Assembly (NCBI RefSeq): GCF_000705555.1
Contig: NZ_JMQN01000048.1
Location: forward strand, 62,001 to 126,000
Source of the DNA: Marinobacterium lacunae
GTDB taxonomy: Bacteria; Pseudomonadota; Gammaproteobacteria; Pseudomonadales; Balneatricaceae
Length of the DNA: 64,000 bases
Direction of reading: 5' to 3'
A program made the translations under genes and the position numbers. Below are positions 36,902 to 45,177 of the stretch, piece after piece; within the stretch, counting starts at the first letter, position 1, and each line of letters starts with the position of its first letter. The notes below the pieces were generated by a model. That model saw only the letters and a program-made list of their open reading frames with translations, ran no database searches and was not told the DNA's origin.

Positions 36902-38707
36902 ATATACTTTCTGCCTCAACTGCTGATCCCAATCAGCATCAACCGGCCGAATCCCCCGAGAAGCCAAGTCGTTCATCACACTGGCTGAACTCCTACCGGC
37001 TTCTCGGGCCAAATCACGCAGCAAGACATACTCCGAGCAGAACTTGTCTATCGAGTTCTGGCTGACCAGCTGCCCCGGCGAATGGTTGCTGGAGTATGTT
37101 TCAAGAAGACCTGTATTGGCGAGCTGGTAAGCAAACTCCTGATGAATCCCCATACGCTTCGCAGCTTCGGTTATCGAAAAGAGTTCCGAACCTGATGATT
37201 GATCCCGATACCAATCCTCGAACTGCTGACCATCGAAAGCCAATTCCCGGATTGTTGGTTCCTGGCTCGGTGCGTATGCGCTCAACGCACCCTCTCTGAT
37301 CGCCTCGATGATTATCACCAACGGCTCTTTCACCCCGGCCCGAAACCGTCTCAGAGCGTGGCTCAGGGTCATAGCCTCGGGAGGTGCTAAGCTGCTGTGA
37401 ACAAGCGACGTCAGAAACTTGGACAGCTCATCCTTTGAGAATGCCCACACGCCCCTGGATGCCGATTCTGGAGCCGCTAGGTGTGTAAAATATCCACTCT
37501 GGCGTAGCTGCCCAAACTGCTTCTTGGTAACGCCGAGATAGTCGGCCGCATCCTTAGCTGTCAGCGAGCCTGCCAACCGCACCTTGAGCCTCACCACGTC
37601 AGGCTTCCACACCAGTACCGATTCTCGCTTCGGGCCTTGTACCGTCATGCTGCGCACTTCATCGCCCTCGACAGCGCGTCTCATGTGGGATTTAGGGATC
37701 GTAAAATCTCGGCAGGCTGTTTGTAGTGCCAGCCAGGGATGCGACTGAATGGTTCGATCCCTGAAGAGTGAGTTCCGGCGGCTCAACGCCTTTGGCCAGT
37801 GTTGATTGAGGTACTGTTCCAGCAGGTGCTTGTAGGGATCGAAGCAGTCATCTTCAAAGGCCCTGTAGAACGCTTTATAGAATCGATTCAGCCGCCGCTC
37901 TCCCTGCTCAGAGGCGCCCACCGAAAAAGACGTACCGAGGAACCTGGTAAAGCCCTCGGTCCCACCAAACAGCACATCAGCTACCAGGGTCATCACGTCG
38001 GCAGCCGTATCCATTTGGAGTACCCGCGTATCGATCCCGGTTTTACCCACACCGTCACGACCGACAAAACGAGAAAACAACAGAATGAGCTGTGATCGCA
38101 TTTGGAGATCCAGGTTGTGCCCTGCGGCTATCAAAGACCCTGACACAGAGCCTCGCTCCAACCATTCTTGCTGCCGCCTTACCGTATCAGGTGCCAGGCA
38201 CAGGGCTGATTCAGATAGATCAGCGCCACACTTACACAGCTTGGTACTGCGAGACTTGAACGACAGTGGGCTGTCACAAGCCGGACAGGTGTCTCTAAGC
38301 CAGCCTCCATGTTCAGCACACACCACTGACGCTTTCAGATGCCACGCAGCCTTCCAGCGTTGAGTTTCCCTGATACAGGCCGGACAATAACGTAAGCGAC
38401 CCAGGCGGTCGCTCTGATCGACCACACAGACCGCGGTCGAGATCGATGACGTTTCTGTCCCCCAACCAGTCCAACCCGCACCTGCGAGCAGGCCCTGGTA
38501 CAAATGCAGCTCAGATAGTCGCGGTAGTTGCCCCCCTGCGCACATCCAGCGGGTAGAGCCATAGCGATTCAGCTCCGCCACGCGAACCAAATAGCCTATC
38601 GGTGACTCGTCTGGGCAGCTGGCAGGATGGATCAGAGGGTATACCAGCGCACAGTCGTGACTTCTGATTGGCGCCCGCATACCCTCCCGGCCCTTACTTC
38701 GGGTCAT
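36881..38707 (-). CDS. tniQ2: TniQ/TnsD-family target-site selector (long form)
   Basis: A 608-residue TniQ/TnsD homologue. The N-terminal TniQ domain begins PLIHPASCPDESPIGYLVRVAELNRYG, and zinc-binding cysteines follow in LRYCPACIRE, DTCPACDSPL and KLCKCGADLS (about residues 100-165). The C-terminal half contains several predicted helix-turn-helix segments (ITEAAKRMGIHQEFAYQLANTG near 530), fitting a sequence-specific DNA-binding TnsD. It probably recognises the gyrB 3' end and recruits TnsC. It overlaps tniQ1 by 14 bp. Confidence 0.9.
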   Translation of the reverse strand: MTRSKGREGMRAPIRSHDCALVYPLIHPASCPDESPIGYLVRVAELNRYGSTRWMCAGGQLPRLSELHLYQGLLAGAGWTGWGTETSSISTAVCVVDQSDRLGRLRYCPACIRETQRWKAAWHLKASVVCAEHGGWLRDTCPACDSPLSFKSRSTKLCKCGADLSESALCLAPDTVRRQQEWLERGSVSGSLIAAGHNLDLQMRSQLILLFSRFVGRDGVGKTGIDTRVLQMDTAADVMTLVADVLFGGTEGFTRFLGTSFSVGASEQGERRLNRFYKAFYRAFEDDCFDPYKHLLEQYLNQHWPKALSRRNSLFRDRTIQSHPWLALQTACRDFTIPKSHMRRAVEGDEVRSMTVQGPKRESVLVWKPDVVRLKVRLAGSLTAKDAADYLGVTKKQFGQLRQSGYFTHLAAPESASRGVWAFSKDELSKFLTSLVHSSLAPPEAMTLSHALRRFRAGVKEPLVIIIEAIREGALSAYAPSQEPTIRELAFDGQQFEDWYRDQSSGSELFSITEAAKRMGIHQEFAYQLANTGLLETYSSNHSPGQLVSQNSIDKFCSEYVLLRDLAREAGRSSASVMNDLASRGIRPVDADWDQQLRQKVYLAGDLG

Positions 38708-39626
38708 GCGGCAGCACCTGCCACTCGGCGTACTCCCATAGGTCGGCGATATCGGATGACCGCCCCTGCTCTTGGTCTAAGGCCTTTCTCAGATGCACCC
38801 AGTAGCTGAGAGCCTGGTGCTTCAGGGTGTCGAAGCACGGTTGTGGAAAGTCGATATTCAGCCGCAGAACAAGCTTCAGTATGAGGGAGGTGTAATATTC
38901 GGGACTATCTCGCTGAGATAAGCGGAACAGAAAGGTCTCCAACCCTCCGGGCAGAAACAGCAGCTCGGAAGCGTTCACCAGGTGAATCCGCGCCGTGCCA
39001 CACTGCTTAAGCTCGCGATTGAAGTTATGCACTGTGAGCTTCGGATAGTCTAACCAGTTACACAACAAGCTGATCAGCGCGGTCCGGGCCGAATAGTCCA
39101 GACCGTGTTCCTTGGGAAGGATCGAATACGCTCCGTCCGGCACACCCCCTTCATCCAGGAACATCTGCATCTGCTCGACGGGGCTATCGATGATCTCCAC
39201 AGGCGCTTCTGCTAACCGAGCACCACAGGCACAGTGCGATAGGTTCGTTGACGCCAATGGGAGCCGGGAATGACAGCTTGGGCACCGATCAACCAGCCAG
39301 ATTTGATGCTTGGTGCAAGCGCAGGACACCCAGCTTTGCCAAGCGCTACGCCAATAGCCTCTCTCCGCGATGCATAGCGGACAATATCTGAGGTGTTGGG
39401 TGTTCGCACCAACGGCACTGGCTGTTGACTGATTGCCTGCCCAATCAGCGGCTGATAGCTCAGCAACGGAGAGCGCGGAGGTTTGAAGTGCGCTTCGTGA
39501 AGACAGGTTCCTGAATAACCAGGCTGGGCTTTCGTACTGATTCAGTTCTGCCAAACGCTTCAAATAGCCGTAAGGCAGCTCGTCCGGGAAGCGATCTGGA
39601 TGCAGCGGTGGTTTAATCAACTCCAT
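38694..39626 (-). CDS. tniQ1: TniQ-family transposition protein (short form)
   Basis: A 310-residue TniQ-domain protein, a short paralogue of the neighbour. It starts PPLHPDRFPDELPYGYLKRLAELNQYE and has zinc-binding pairs in LRYCPLCIAE, DRCPSCHSRL and SHCACGAR (about residues 105-170), but lacks the long C-terminal DNA-binding region. In other elements the short TniQ links TnsC to a different targeting factor. It overlaps tnsC by 10 bp and tniQ2 by 14 bp, so all are co-translated. Confidence 0.88.
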   Translation of the reverse strand: MELIKPPLHPDRFPDELPYGYLKRLAELNQYESPAWLFRNLSSRSALQTSALSVAELSAADWAGNQSTASAVGANTQHLRYCPLCIAERGYWRSAWQSWVSCACTKHQIWLVDRCPSCHSRLPLASTNLSHCACGARLAEAPVEIIDSPVEQMQMFLDEGGVPDGAYSILPKEHGLDYSARTALISLLCNWLDYPKLTVHNFNRELKQCGTARIHLVNASELLFLPGGLETFLFRLSQRDSPEYYTSLILKLVLRLNIDFPQPCFDTLKHQALSYWVHLRKALDQEQGRSSDIADLWEYAEWQVLPHDPK

Positions 39627-40600
39627 GACTCTCCTCCTGACTTGGAAGCCCTTACAGCAGATGCAGGCTCGAACAGATTGAATGGCATTCCGGGGCTATC
39701 GAGCCGCTTCCAGCGAAACCCCTCATTGAAAGGGTTCAGCGTGTCCTTACCTTCGTGCCACACCCAATCGACAAATGCCCTTCCTAGTACGGAGCGATCG
39801 ATGGCCGGCACGGAGTTCTGAGTGGCCCAGGCGTAGCTCCCCGTCATCAGCCGAACGACATAATCGATAATGCCGTTAGTGGCGAAGTGGAAACGTCTCA
39901 ACAGGTCGCCATCCAGCTGCAAAGGTCTTTTTAATCCGAGCTTTTGATCGAAGTGAGTAATCACACCGGCAAAGATCGACTGTTCATGCGGCGATTCGAT
40001 GGAGAACGGATTCAACTCCAGGCGCCGACCATAGCGCCGCCTCAGTTGCTCGTTTACTTGGAGGATCTGTTCACAGCGCGGAAGCCCCATCAGAACCGTT
40101 GAAACCTGGGACTGATCAATCAGCGTCTTCAACCAATCAGAGACCTCCAAAGGCGCTCTGCGGCGCCCACGGTCGATGAAGTGCTGGAGTTCATCCACGA
40201 TGATCAGGCGCACCTGCTTCTCTTTGATCAGGTTGAGAATCCGGTTTGTCTTGTCGATGGCGGAGCCGCGCATAAAACAAGGCTCCCCAAGCTGGACCAG
40301 CATCGCTTCAGCCATATTGCGTATGGTTGGTTGCGACGGCGTATCCACACAGAGCACCGGCAGTAACTCTCGGTCTGACAGTGGTTCGGGTGGATACTCA
40401 TCAAATATCAGTGACTTCAGCGTCGACTTGCCGGTACCGGACTGACCAACACACAGCAAATGCTGAGGGAGCCCAACTTGGGCACTCATCTGGTAGGCAT
40501 CGCGGATGGCGTCGAAAGCCACCTGGCATTGAGGATGGAAGATCACGACTTTGCGGAGTTCAGCGATTTTCTGATGGATGTTTAGGCTGTCAGTCATCAC
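39617..40600 (-). CDS. tnsC: TnsC/TniB-like AAA+ transposition regulator
   Basis: A 327-residue AAA+ ATPase that links target selection to the transposase. Walker A is GQSGTGKS at residues 52-59, Walker B LIIVDELQHF near 133-142, and the sensor region is VLMGLPRCE. The C-terminal part with FRWKRLDSPG is typical of the TniB/TnsC group. It overlaps tnsB by 11 bp and tniQ1 by 10 bp. Confidence 0.93.
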   Translation of the reverse strand: MMTDSLNIHQKIAELRKVVIFHPQCQVAFDAIRDAYQMSAQVGLPQHLLCVGQSGTGKSTLKSLIFDEYPPEPLSDRELLPVLCVDTPSQPTIRNMAEAMLVQLGEPCFMRGSAIDKTNRILNLIKEKQVRLIIVDELQHFIDRGRRRAPLEVSDWLKTLIDQSQVSTVLMGLPRCEQILQVNEQLRRRYGRRLELNPFSIESPHEQSIFAGVITHFDQKLGLKRPLQLDGDLLRRFHFATNGIIDYVVRLMTGSYAWATQNSVPAIDRSVLGRAFVDWVWHEGKDTLNPFNEGFRWKRLDSPGMPFNLFEPASAVRASKSGGESWS

Positions 40601-42548
40601 CTTGCCCCCGCGTGACTACCTTGAAGTTCAGGGGCTCAAATAGTGACTCAGCGGTCGTATCAGGCTCCTTGGGGATTTCCAGTGCCGGGTTTGAGCTCCA
40701 GGAAGGCGGAACAGGCATGGCGTCCCTGGCAGCCTTCTTGCGCTCGCGAATCAGCTTGTTGCGGCTCAGATCCTCGATCTTCTGCTGGAACCTGGCCTTA
40801 CTCTCCAACAGCTCCTCCTCGTCCTGTTCGTCCAGTCCTCGCTGCTTGGTATCCTTCAGGATCTGGTCGTGTTGACGCAGCGTCAGGCCTTCCGTGTAGT
40901 CCGGGTTTGTGCAGGGCACATGGATGTAATCACCCTGAAGCTCGTCGTAGACCCATACTGCGCCCATATCTTCCGGGTCGTAGCGCACCGACACGTCATA
41001 GCGGGCGTTAGAGCGTATGCGTAAAAGCCCAAGTTCCGCCGAGTTATAGAACAGGTGATGAACCTGCACGCCCTGGTGGGAAAGTCGGCGGGTCGTTTCC
41101 TTGGTGAGGATCAAATTCAGCTGCATCAGGCTTTCGGGCAGAAGCGGTTCAACCATACCGAGTCCATCTGTCCACATCGCTGTCGGCGTTCGGTGCGTAG
41201 TTCTATGCACCTCCTGGTGGTAGATATCGATGATCCACTCATGAATAAGCGATTTCAGATCAGACAGGGTGATCCGTGCCATGTCGGCAGAGTTGTAGTC
41301 ACCACGATGTGCGATGTTGGAGAATGTAGTGCCGGGGATACGATGGCAGACCGCTCGGTTTAATGTTCCGAGGAATCGCTCCACGGCCCCTTTGTAGTGG
41401 GGTTGCTGCTTAGGGCAAAACTGAAGCTCGATATTGAGCTCCGCGCAGACACGCCGCAGTTGATGGGAATGGAACTCCAGGCCGTTATCGCAGATCAGCG
41501 TAAGTGGAATACCGTAAGCTAGCCATGTATGGAGAATATCCGGGTACTGCTCTTTGACGTAGGCTTTGGACAAAATCGCGTGACGTAAGGCTCTCATCAC
41601 CGACAGTTCAGAGGGTGGCTCGAACCCGATAGAAAAACCCAAGACCATACGCGAGTGACGACACAACAGGAGGGTCAAGGTAGGTCTGCCATCCGCCAGA
41701 CCTGTCCGCTCGTTAATAACAATCACATCCAGAGGGGTATGATCGACTTCCACCCGCTCTAGGATGTGGTGTGTAACTGCCCCTGCGCCGGTTGCCCGAA
41801 AATGCTTATCGGCGACACGCTTTCCCTCCCTGGCGGCCATGGCATCGTATTTATCGATCTGACCCACAATTCGATAAAACTGCGCACGGCTGGGAAACTT
41901 CAACGGTGTAAGTCTCAGGCCATTGAGTTCATTCATACGATGACAGAACGCGTCATATACCGCTTTTATTGGCAGTTTTTCTCTGGTGAACCATAAGCGC
42001 TCAACGAGCGTGTGGAGCTCACTCATCACTTCTTTGGAAAACTTACTTCTCGGTGACGACTTGTTGCCCTTTGGCGCCAACGACATCAGATCCTGCCCGG
42101 AGTCGAGCCAAGTTCTCCACCATCCGTAGAGAGTTTTCGGATGCGGTGGAGCGGCATCGTCGATAGATTTTACGATTTCCATTATCGCGGTATTTAAACC
42201 TGTGGACGTCGGATTCCCGCCCCTGTATCGAATGGCTGCTTTGATGTACTCGTACTTCCTCAAGAGTTCCGTGCGCTCGACACCCGATAACCGAAGAAGG
42301 TCTGCCCGCGCCCTGCTTGCCTGAGACTCTGTGGGAGTACTCTCCTTTTTGATACTCGTACCCGAGCTTTTTAGGACCAGTTCCCCAGACGATAACAGCC
42401 CCACCAATTCCGGCTTGCTTTTGCGCAGTAGTGCCCCGTCACTCAACCGCTCCAGGTAACAGTCGCCCTCGGCCAGAATCCTGTCGATTCGATAGGGCAC
42501 ACTATTCAAAGTCAGGTGCAGTCCGGTATGAAAAGAGACGACTTTCAT
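40590..42548 (-). CDS. tnsB: TnsB-like DDE transposase
   Basis: The 652-residue rve-type transposase that binds the element ends and performs 3'-end cleavage and strand transfer. The catalytic triad is D269 (VEVDHT), D354 (LICDNGLEF) and E390 (KGAVERF), with the usual 35-residue D-E spacing. N-terminal helix-turn-helix regions precede it (about 85-220), and a C-terminal beta-barrel (about 440-560) follows. Overlaps tnsA by 47 bp and tnsC by 11 bp. It should bind the 22-bp repeats at both ends. Confidence 0.95.
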   Translation of the reverse strand: MKVVSFHTGLHLTLNSVPYRIDRILAEGDCYLERLSDGALLRKSKPELVGLLSSGELVLKSSGTSIKKESTPTESQASRARADLLRLSGVERTELLRKYEYIKAAIRYRGGNPTSTGLNTAIMEIVKSIDDAAPPHPKTLYGWWRTWLDSGQDLMSLAPKGNKSSPRSKFSKEVMSELHTLVERLWFTREKLPIKAVYDAFCHRMNELNGLRLTPLKFPSRAQFYRIVGQIDKYDAMAAREGKRVADKHFRATGAGAVTHHILERVEVDHTPLDVIVINERTGLADGRPTLTLLLCRHSRMVLGFSIGFEPPSELSVMRALRHAILSKAYVKEQYPDILHTWLAYGIPLTLICDNGLEFHSHQLRRVCAELNIELQFCPKQQPHYKGAVERFLGTLNRAVCHRIPGTTFSNIAHRGDYNSADMARITLSDLKSLIHEWIIDIYHQEVHRTTHRTPTAMWTDGLGMVEPLLPESLMQLNLILTKETTRRLSHQGVQVHHLFYNSAELGLLRIRSNARYDVSVRYDPEDMGAVWVYDELQGDYIHVPCTNPDYTEGLTLRQHDQILKDTKQRGLDEQDEEELLESKARFQQKIEDLSRNKLIRERKKAARDAMPVPPSWSSNPALEIPKEPDTTAESLFEPLNFKVVTRGQGDD

Positions 42549-43251
42549 GTCCGATACCCTCCGGTAAATGCAGTGCTGAAGTAGGCGAAAAAGGTGTGAA
42601 TAGATCGACGTTCAGCGCTCGCTGAGCGATCAGAGCATAGACCTGTGTTGGCGAGTTCAGGAGCTCGGCTAACTGTTCGAAAGTGGCGGGGCCTGCGGTA
42701 GCGATCCAATGGACTACACGCTGGCGAACCTCATCTGATAAATGAACCCGTTGGTGGGCTCTCAGCAGCTTCAGATTGAGCTGCAAGGTGGGGTGGCAAA
42801 GCTCTACATCGGTGATAACGCCAAATTGCCGACCATTCAGCTCCCAGAACCTGGCGATCTGCTGAAACCGTCGCTTGAGATCAGCGTTTAGGAGCTTGGC
42901 TAAGGGTTTAACCTCCAGATAGATCGATCTGCCATCCTGGAACTGGAGTTCGAAATCAGGCGTGTACCGGCGCATCTGGCCATCGCATTCAAAGTAGACC
43001 GAGATAGGCTGCTCTCGGTAGCGAACAACATCCGGCGAGAACTCGAAGAGGGCGCAGGCCTTCTGCTCAAGCTGTGATTCCCAGGCCACAGGCCGGTTGT
43101 TCTTGGTGGATGGGTAGAAACCGACAACTCGTCCCGTTGTCGGTCGCACTGGCTCCCGAGCTCGCTTCTCTTTGCGTAGCGGCCCGGATTTCAGGCGTAG
43201 CTGCGCTTCCTGCCGTGTGCCGAACGGCACGACAGTATTTTTTGAAGACAT
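42502..43251 (-). CDS. tnsA: TnsA-like endonuclease
   Basis: A 249-residue restriction-like endonuclease that cuts the 5' ends of the transposon, giving cut-and-paste rather than cointegrate transposition. The catalytic residues are visible as WESQLEQ (E58/E62), YTPDF (D99) and LEVKP (E113, K115). The C-terminal half (about 165-249) resembles the TnsA C-terminal domain that contacts TnsB/TnsC. Presence of TnsA separates this element from TnsA-less relatives such as Tn5053. An inverted repeat overlaps its ribosome site. Confidence 0.92.
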   Translation of the reverse strand: MSSKNTVVPFGTRQEAQLRLKSGPLRKEKRAREPVRPTTGRVVGFYPSTKNNRPVAWESQLEQKACALFEFSPDVVRYREQPISVYFECDGQMRRYTPDFELQFQDGRSIYLEVKPLAKLLNADLKRRFQQIARFWELNGRQFGVITDVELCHPTLQLNLKLLRAHQRVHLSDEVRQRVVHWIATAGPATFEQLAELLNSPTQVYALIAQRALNVDLFTPFSPTSALHLPEGIGHESRLFSYRTAPDFE

Positions 43252-43260
43252 GTGTACCCC

Positions 43261-43276
43261 TTACTCTAGCGAGTAA
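43261..43276. promoter_or_regulatory. Operator-like inverted repeat at the tnsA translation start
   Basis: A perfect 6-bp inverted repeat (TTACTC-TAGC-GAGTAA) lies 10-25 bp upstream of the tnsA start and overlaps its AAGGGG ribosome site. A repressor bound there, perhaps the adjacent XRE protein, or a self-acting structure could control transposase expression. Confidence 0.45.
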
Positions 43277-43416
43277 CGAAGATAAATGACTGGATTAATG
43301 TCTAGGCGGGTCGATTGACGGGCAGGGAGCAAGCAAGGATACTTAGATTGTCTATGTCGTAGGTACCAGTACTTGCGCCAATAGCGGGGCAATCCACCCG
43401 GTGCGTCCCGTTATAT

Positions 43417-43794
43417 CTACATGGCGATACCCTCCTGCGAGCCAGAACCCAGTCCCAACACTTTTCGCATGATCAGCACCTGATCCCCGCTCAGTGTTCC
43501 CAGGTGGCTCTTCAGATCGTGAACGAACTCAAACTCGTCCTGCGACATGCCATCCGGCAAACGGAACGTCATCTCAGACAGTTCTACGGAGTGCCAAAGT
43601 CGCTCTTGCTCCTCCCGAGACAAGTTCAGATTCTTGATGAGTCGCTTGAGTACAGCTGTTGATGGTGGCCCTTTCCGACCGCGTTCCAGAGTGCTGACGT
43701 AGCAAGGATTGATGCCCATCAGGTCAGCAAGCTGCTTCTGCTGCATACGGCGGCTACGCCTAAGATGTTCAAGATAGGTACCGAAGGGGGTCAT
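43417..43794 (-). CDS. XRE-family helix-turn-helix regulator
   Basis: A 125-residue protein with an N-terminal Cro/C1-type helix-turn-helix (residues 4-60: YLEHLRRSRRMQQKQLADLMGINPCYVSTLERGRKGPP) and an acidic, helical C-terminal part. It lies between the transposition operon (166 bp downstream on the same strand) and the divergent CBASS operon (303 bp away). It could repress either. No protease domain like that of the CapP partner of CapH was seen next to it. Confidence 0.85.
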   Translation of the reverse strand: MTPFGTYLEHLRRSRRMQQKQLADLMGINPCYVSTLERGRKGPPSTAVLKRLIKNLNLSREEQERLWHSVELSEMTFRLPDGMSQDEFEFVHDLKSHLGTLSGDQVLIMRKVLGLGSGSQEGIAM

Positions 43795-44097
43795 AGACTC
43801 ACGGTCCAGAACTGTGCATTTATCGTACAGAATAGAGAAAATATTCGAGGGCAGTCAAACAATAAACTTCAATATTTTCCTTTAAAATCAAAATGATATA
43901 TTTTGATTGTCAATGTGTGCATTTTGATAGAGAAGTGAGAACACCCCCACTTGCAGCGGGCTGCTCCCAGGCGATGTCGTACACTCGGGGGAAAATATGC
44001 TCAATAAAGGATTTTCTAAACAAATTGTCTAATTTTCTATTGAACAAATAGTAGACAGCCCCAATGTATCAAAGATGAAACACTCGAAGGAGAGAGC
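43795..44097. promoter_or_regulatory. Divergent AT-rich control region between XRE gene and CBASS operon
   Basis: A perfect 9-bp inverted repeat (AATCAAAAT at 43886-43894, GATAT spacer, ATTTTGATT at 43900-43908) is followed exactly 21 bp later by a third copy of ATTTTGAT at 43921-43928, i.e. two helical turns. This looks like an operator array for the XRE regulator. The CBASS operon begins behind AAGGAGAGAG, a strong Shine-Dalgarno. No promoter hexamers were assigned with confidence. Confidence 0.55.
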
Positions 44098-45168
44098 ATG
44101 TCAGACAGCACTCAGAAGGATACCGTACGCGTATTAGCTCTCAATGGAGGTGGAGTTAGGGGTCTATTCACCATCTCTGTTCTAGCAGAAATCGAAAGAG
44201 TGCTGTCGGATGGAGATCCCGATGTCTCAATCGGAAGCTACTTCGACCTGATTGCTGGAACGTCTATTGGAGGAATCCTAGCGTTAGGTTTGGCAGACGG
44301 AAGAACCGCCCGAGAATTAGAGAAAAGCTTTCGAAAACAAGCTCCTACGATATTCCCGAAGAACAAGTTTACACCCTCCTTCATCCATAAAAAGTGGAAA
44401 TCTCTATGTGCTCTTTTTGGGCATAGGTATGACGGTTGTCGAATTAATGCAGCTGTAGAGTCAATATTAGGGAAAGATCGTACAATCAGAGGCCTTAAAC
44501 GCCGAGTTTTGATTCCGACTGTCAATTTGACAACTGGTCACCCGTACTACATCAAGACCTGCCATAACCCTAGATTCACTCGCGATGACCAATTCAATCT
44601 AGTCGATGTAGCTCGCGCAACATCTGCAGCTCCAACCTATTTTAGCCCACACTTCATAGAAGTTGTAAATGCATACTTTGTAGATGGCGGATTAGTAGCC
44701 AATAATCCAAGCTATGTAGCATATCACGAAGTGATGACAGATCTTAAGGACGAATTCAATAATATAAATTCTGATAATATTAAAATTCTAAACATTGGGA
44801 CATTATCTAGTGAATTCTGCGTTAATCCAGAAAATATAAAGAGCCTAATACCTGGATATATAAAACTCTGGGGTGTTGGGCAAAATTTAATTGAGACTGT
44901 GATGACTTCTAATCAGCTCATGCATGGATACATGGCTAAAAGGATTATGAACTTAAACAGTACTTCGAAAAGCTACTTTGAGCTTGACGATGCTGTTCCC
45001 AATGAGCAAGCAGGTATTATTACATTAGATAATGCTAGCGATGAAGCTCTTAAGGTGCTTAGCGCTAGAGGTAAACAAGTGGGAACCTATGCCTGTTCCG
45101 ATAGCGTACTTTTTGAAACATTTTTTAGTACTCCAGCACCAGCCTTCGTCCATCCTAAAGACCGATAG
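44098..45168 (+). CDS. capV: CBASS effector, CapV-like patatin phospholipase
   Basis: A 356-residue patatin-like phospholipase that, in CBASS, is switched on by a cyclic dinucleotide and degrades the cell's own membrane phospholipids to abort phage infection. The fold signatures are GGGVRG (residues 17-22, oxyanion hole), GTSIG with nucleophile S56, and the catalytic D196 in VDGGLVANNP. The C-terminal ~130 residues would form the nucleotide-binding lid. It is first in a CapV-DncV-Cap2-Cap3 order identical to the Vibrio cholerae prototype, with 9 bp to the next gene. The operon is distinctly AT-rich compared with the chromosome. Confidence 0.94.
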   Translation: MSDSTQKDTVRVLALNGGGVRGLFTISVLAEIERVLSDGDPDVSIGSYFDLIAGTSIGGILALGLADGRTARELEKSFRKQAPTIFPKNKFTPSFIHKKWKSLCALFGHRYDGCRINAAVESILGKDRTIRGLKRRVLIPTVNLTTGHPYYIKTCHNPRFTRDDQFNLVDVARATSAAPTYFSPHFIEVVNAYFVDGGLVANNPSYVAYHEVMTDLKDEFNNINSDNIKILNIGTLSSEFCVNPENIKSLIPGYIKLWGVGQNLIETVMTSNQLMHGYMAKRIMNLNSTSKSYFELDDAVPNEQAGIITLDNASDEALKVLSARGKQVGTYACSDSVLFETFFSTPAPAFVHPKDR

Positions 45169-45177
45169 GAGAGTCCA

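Noticed and set aside
36881-39626. CRISPR-guided transposon (CAST) because of two TniQ genes
   Set aside because: No Cascade, Cas12k or array is present between 35.5 and 48.8 kb.
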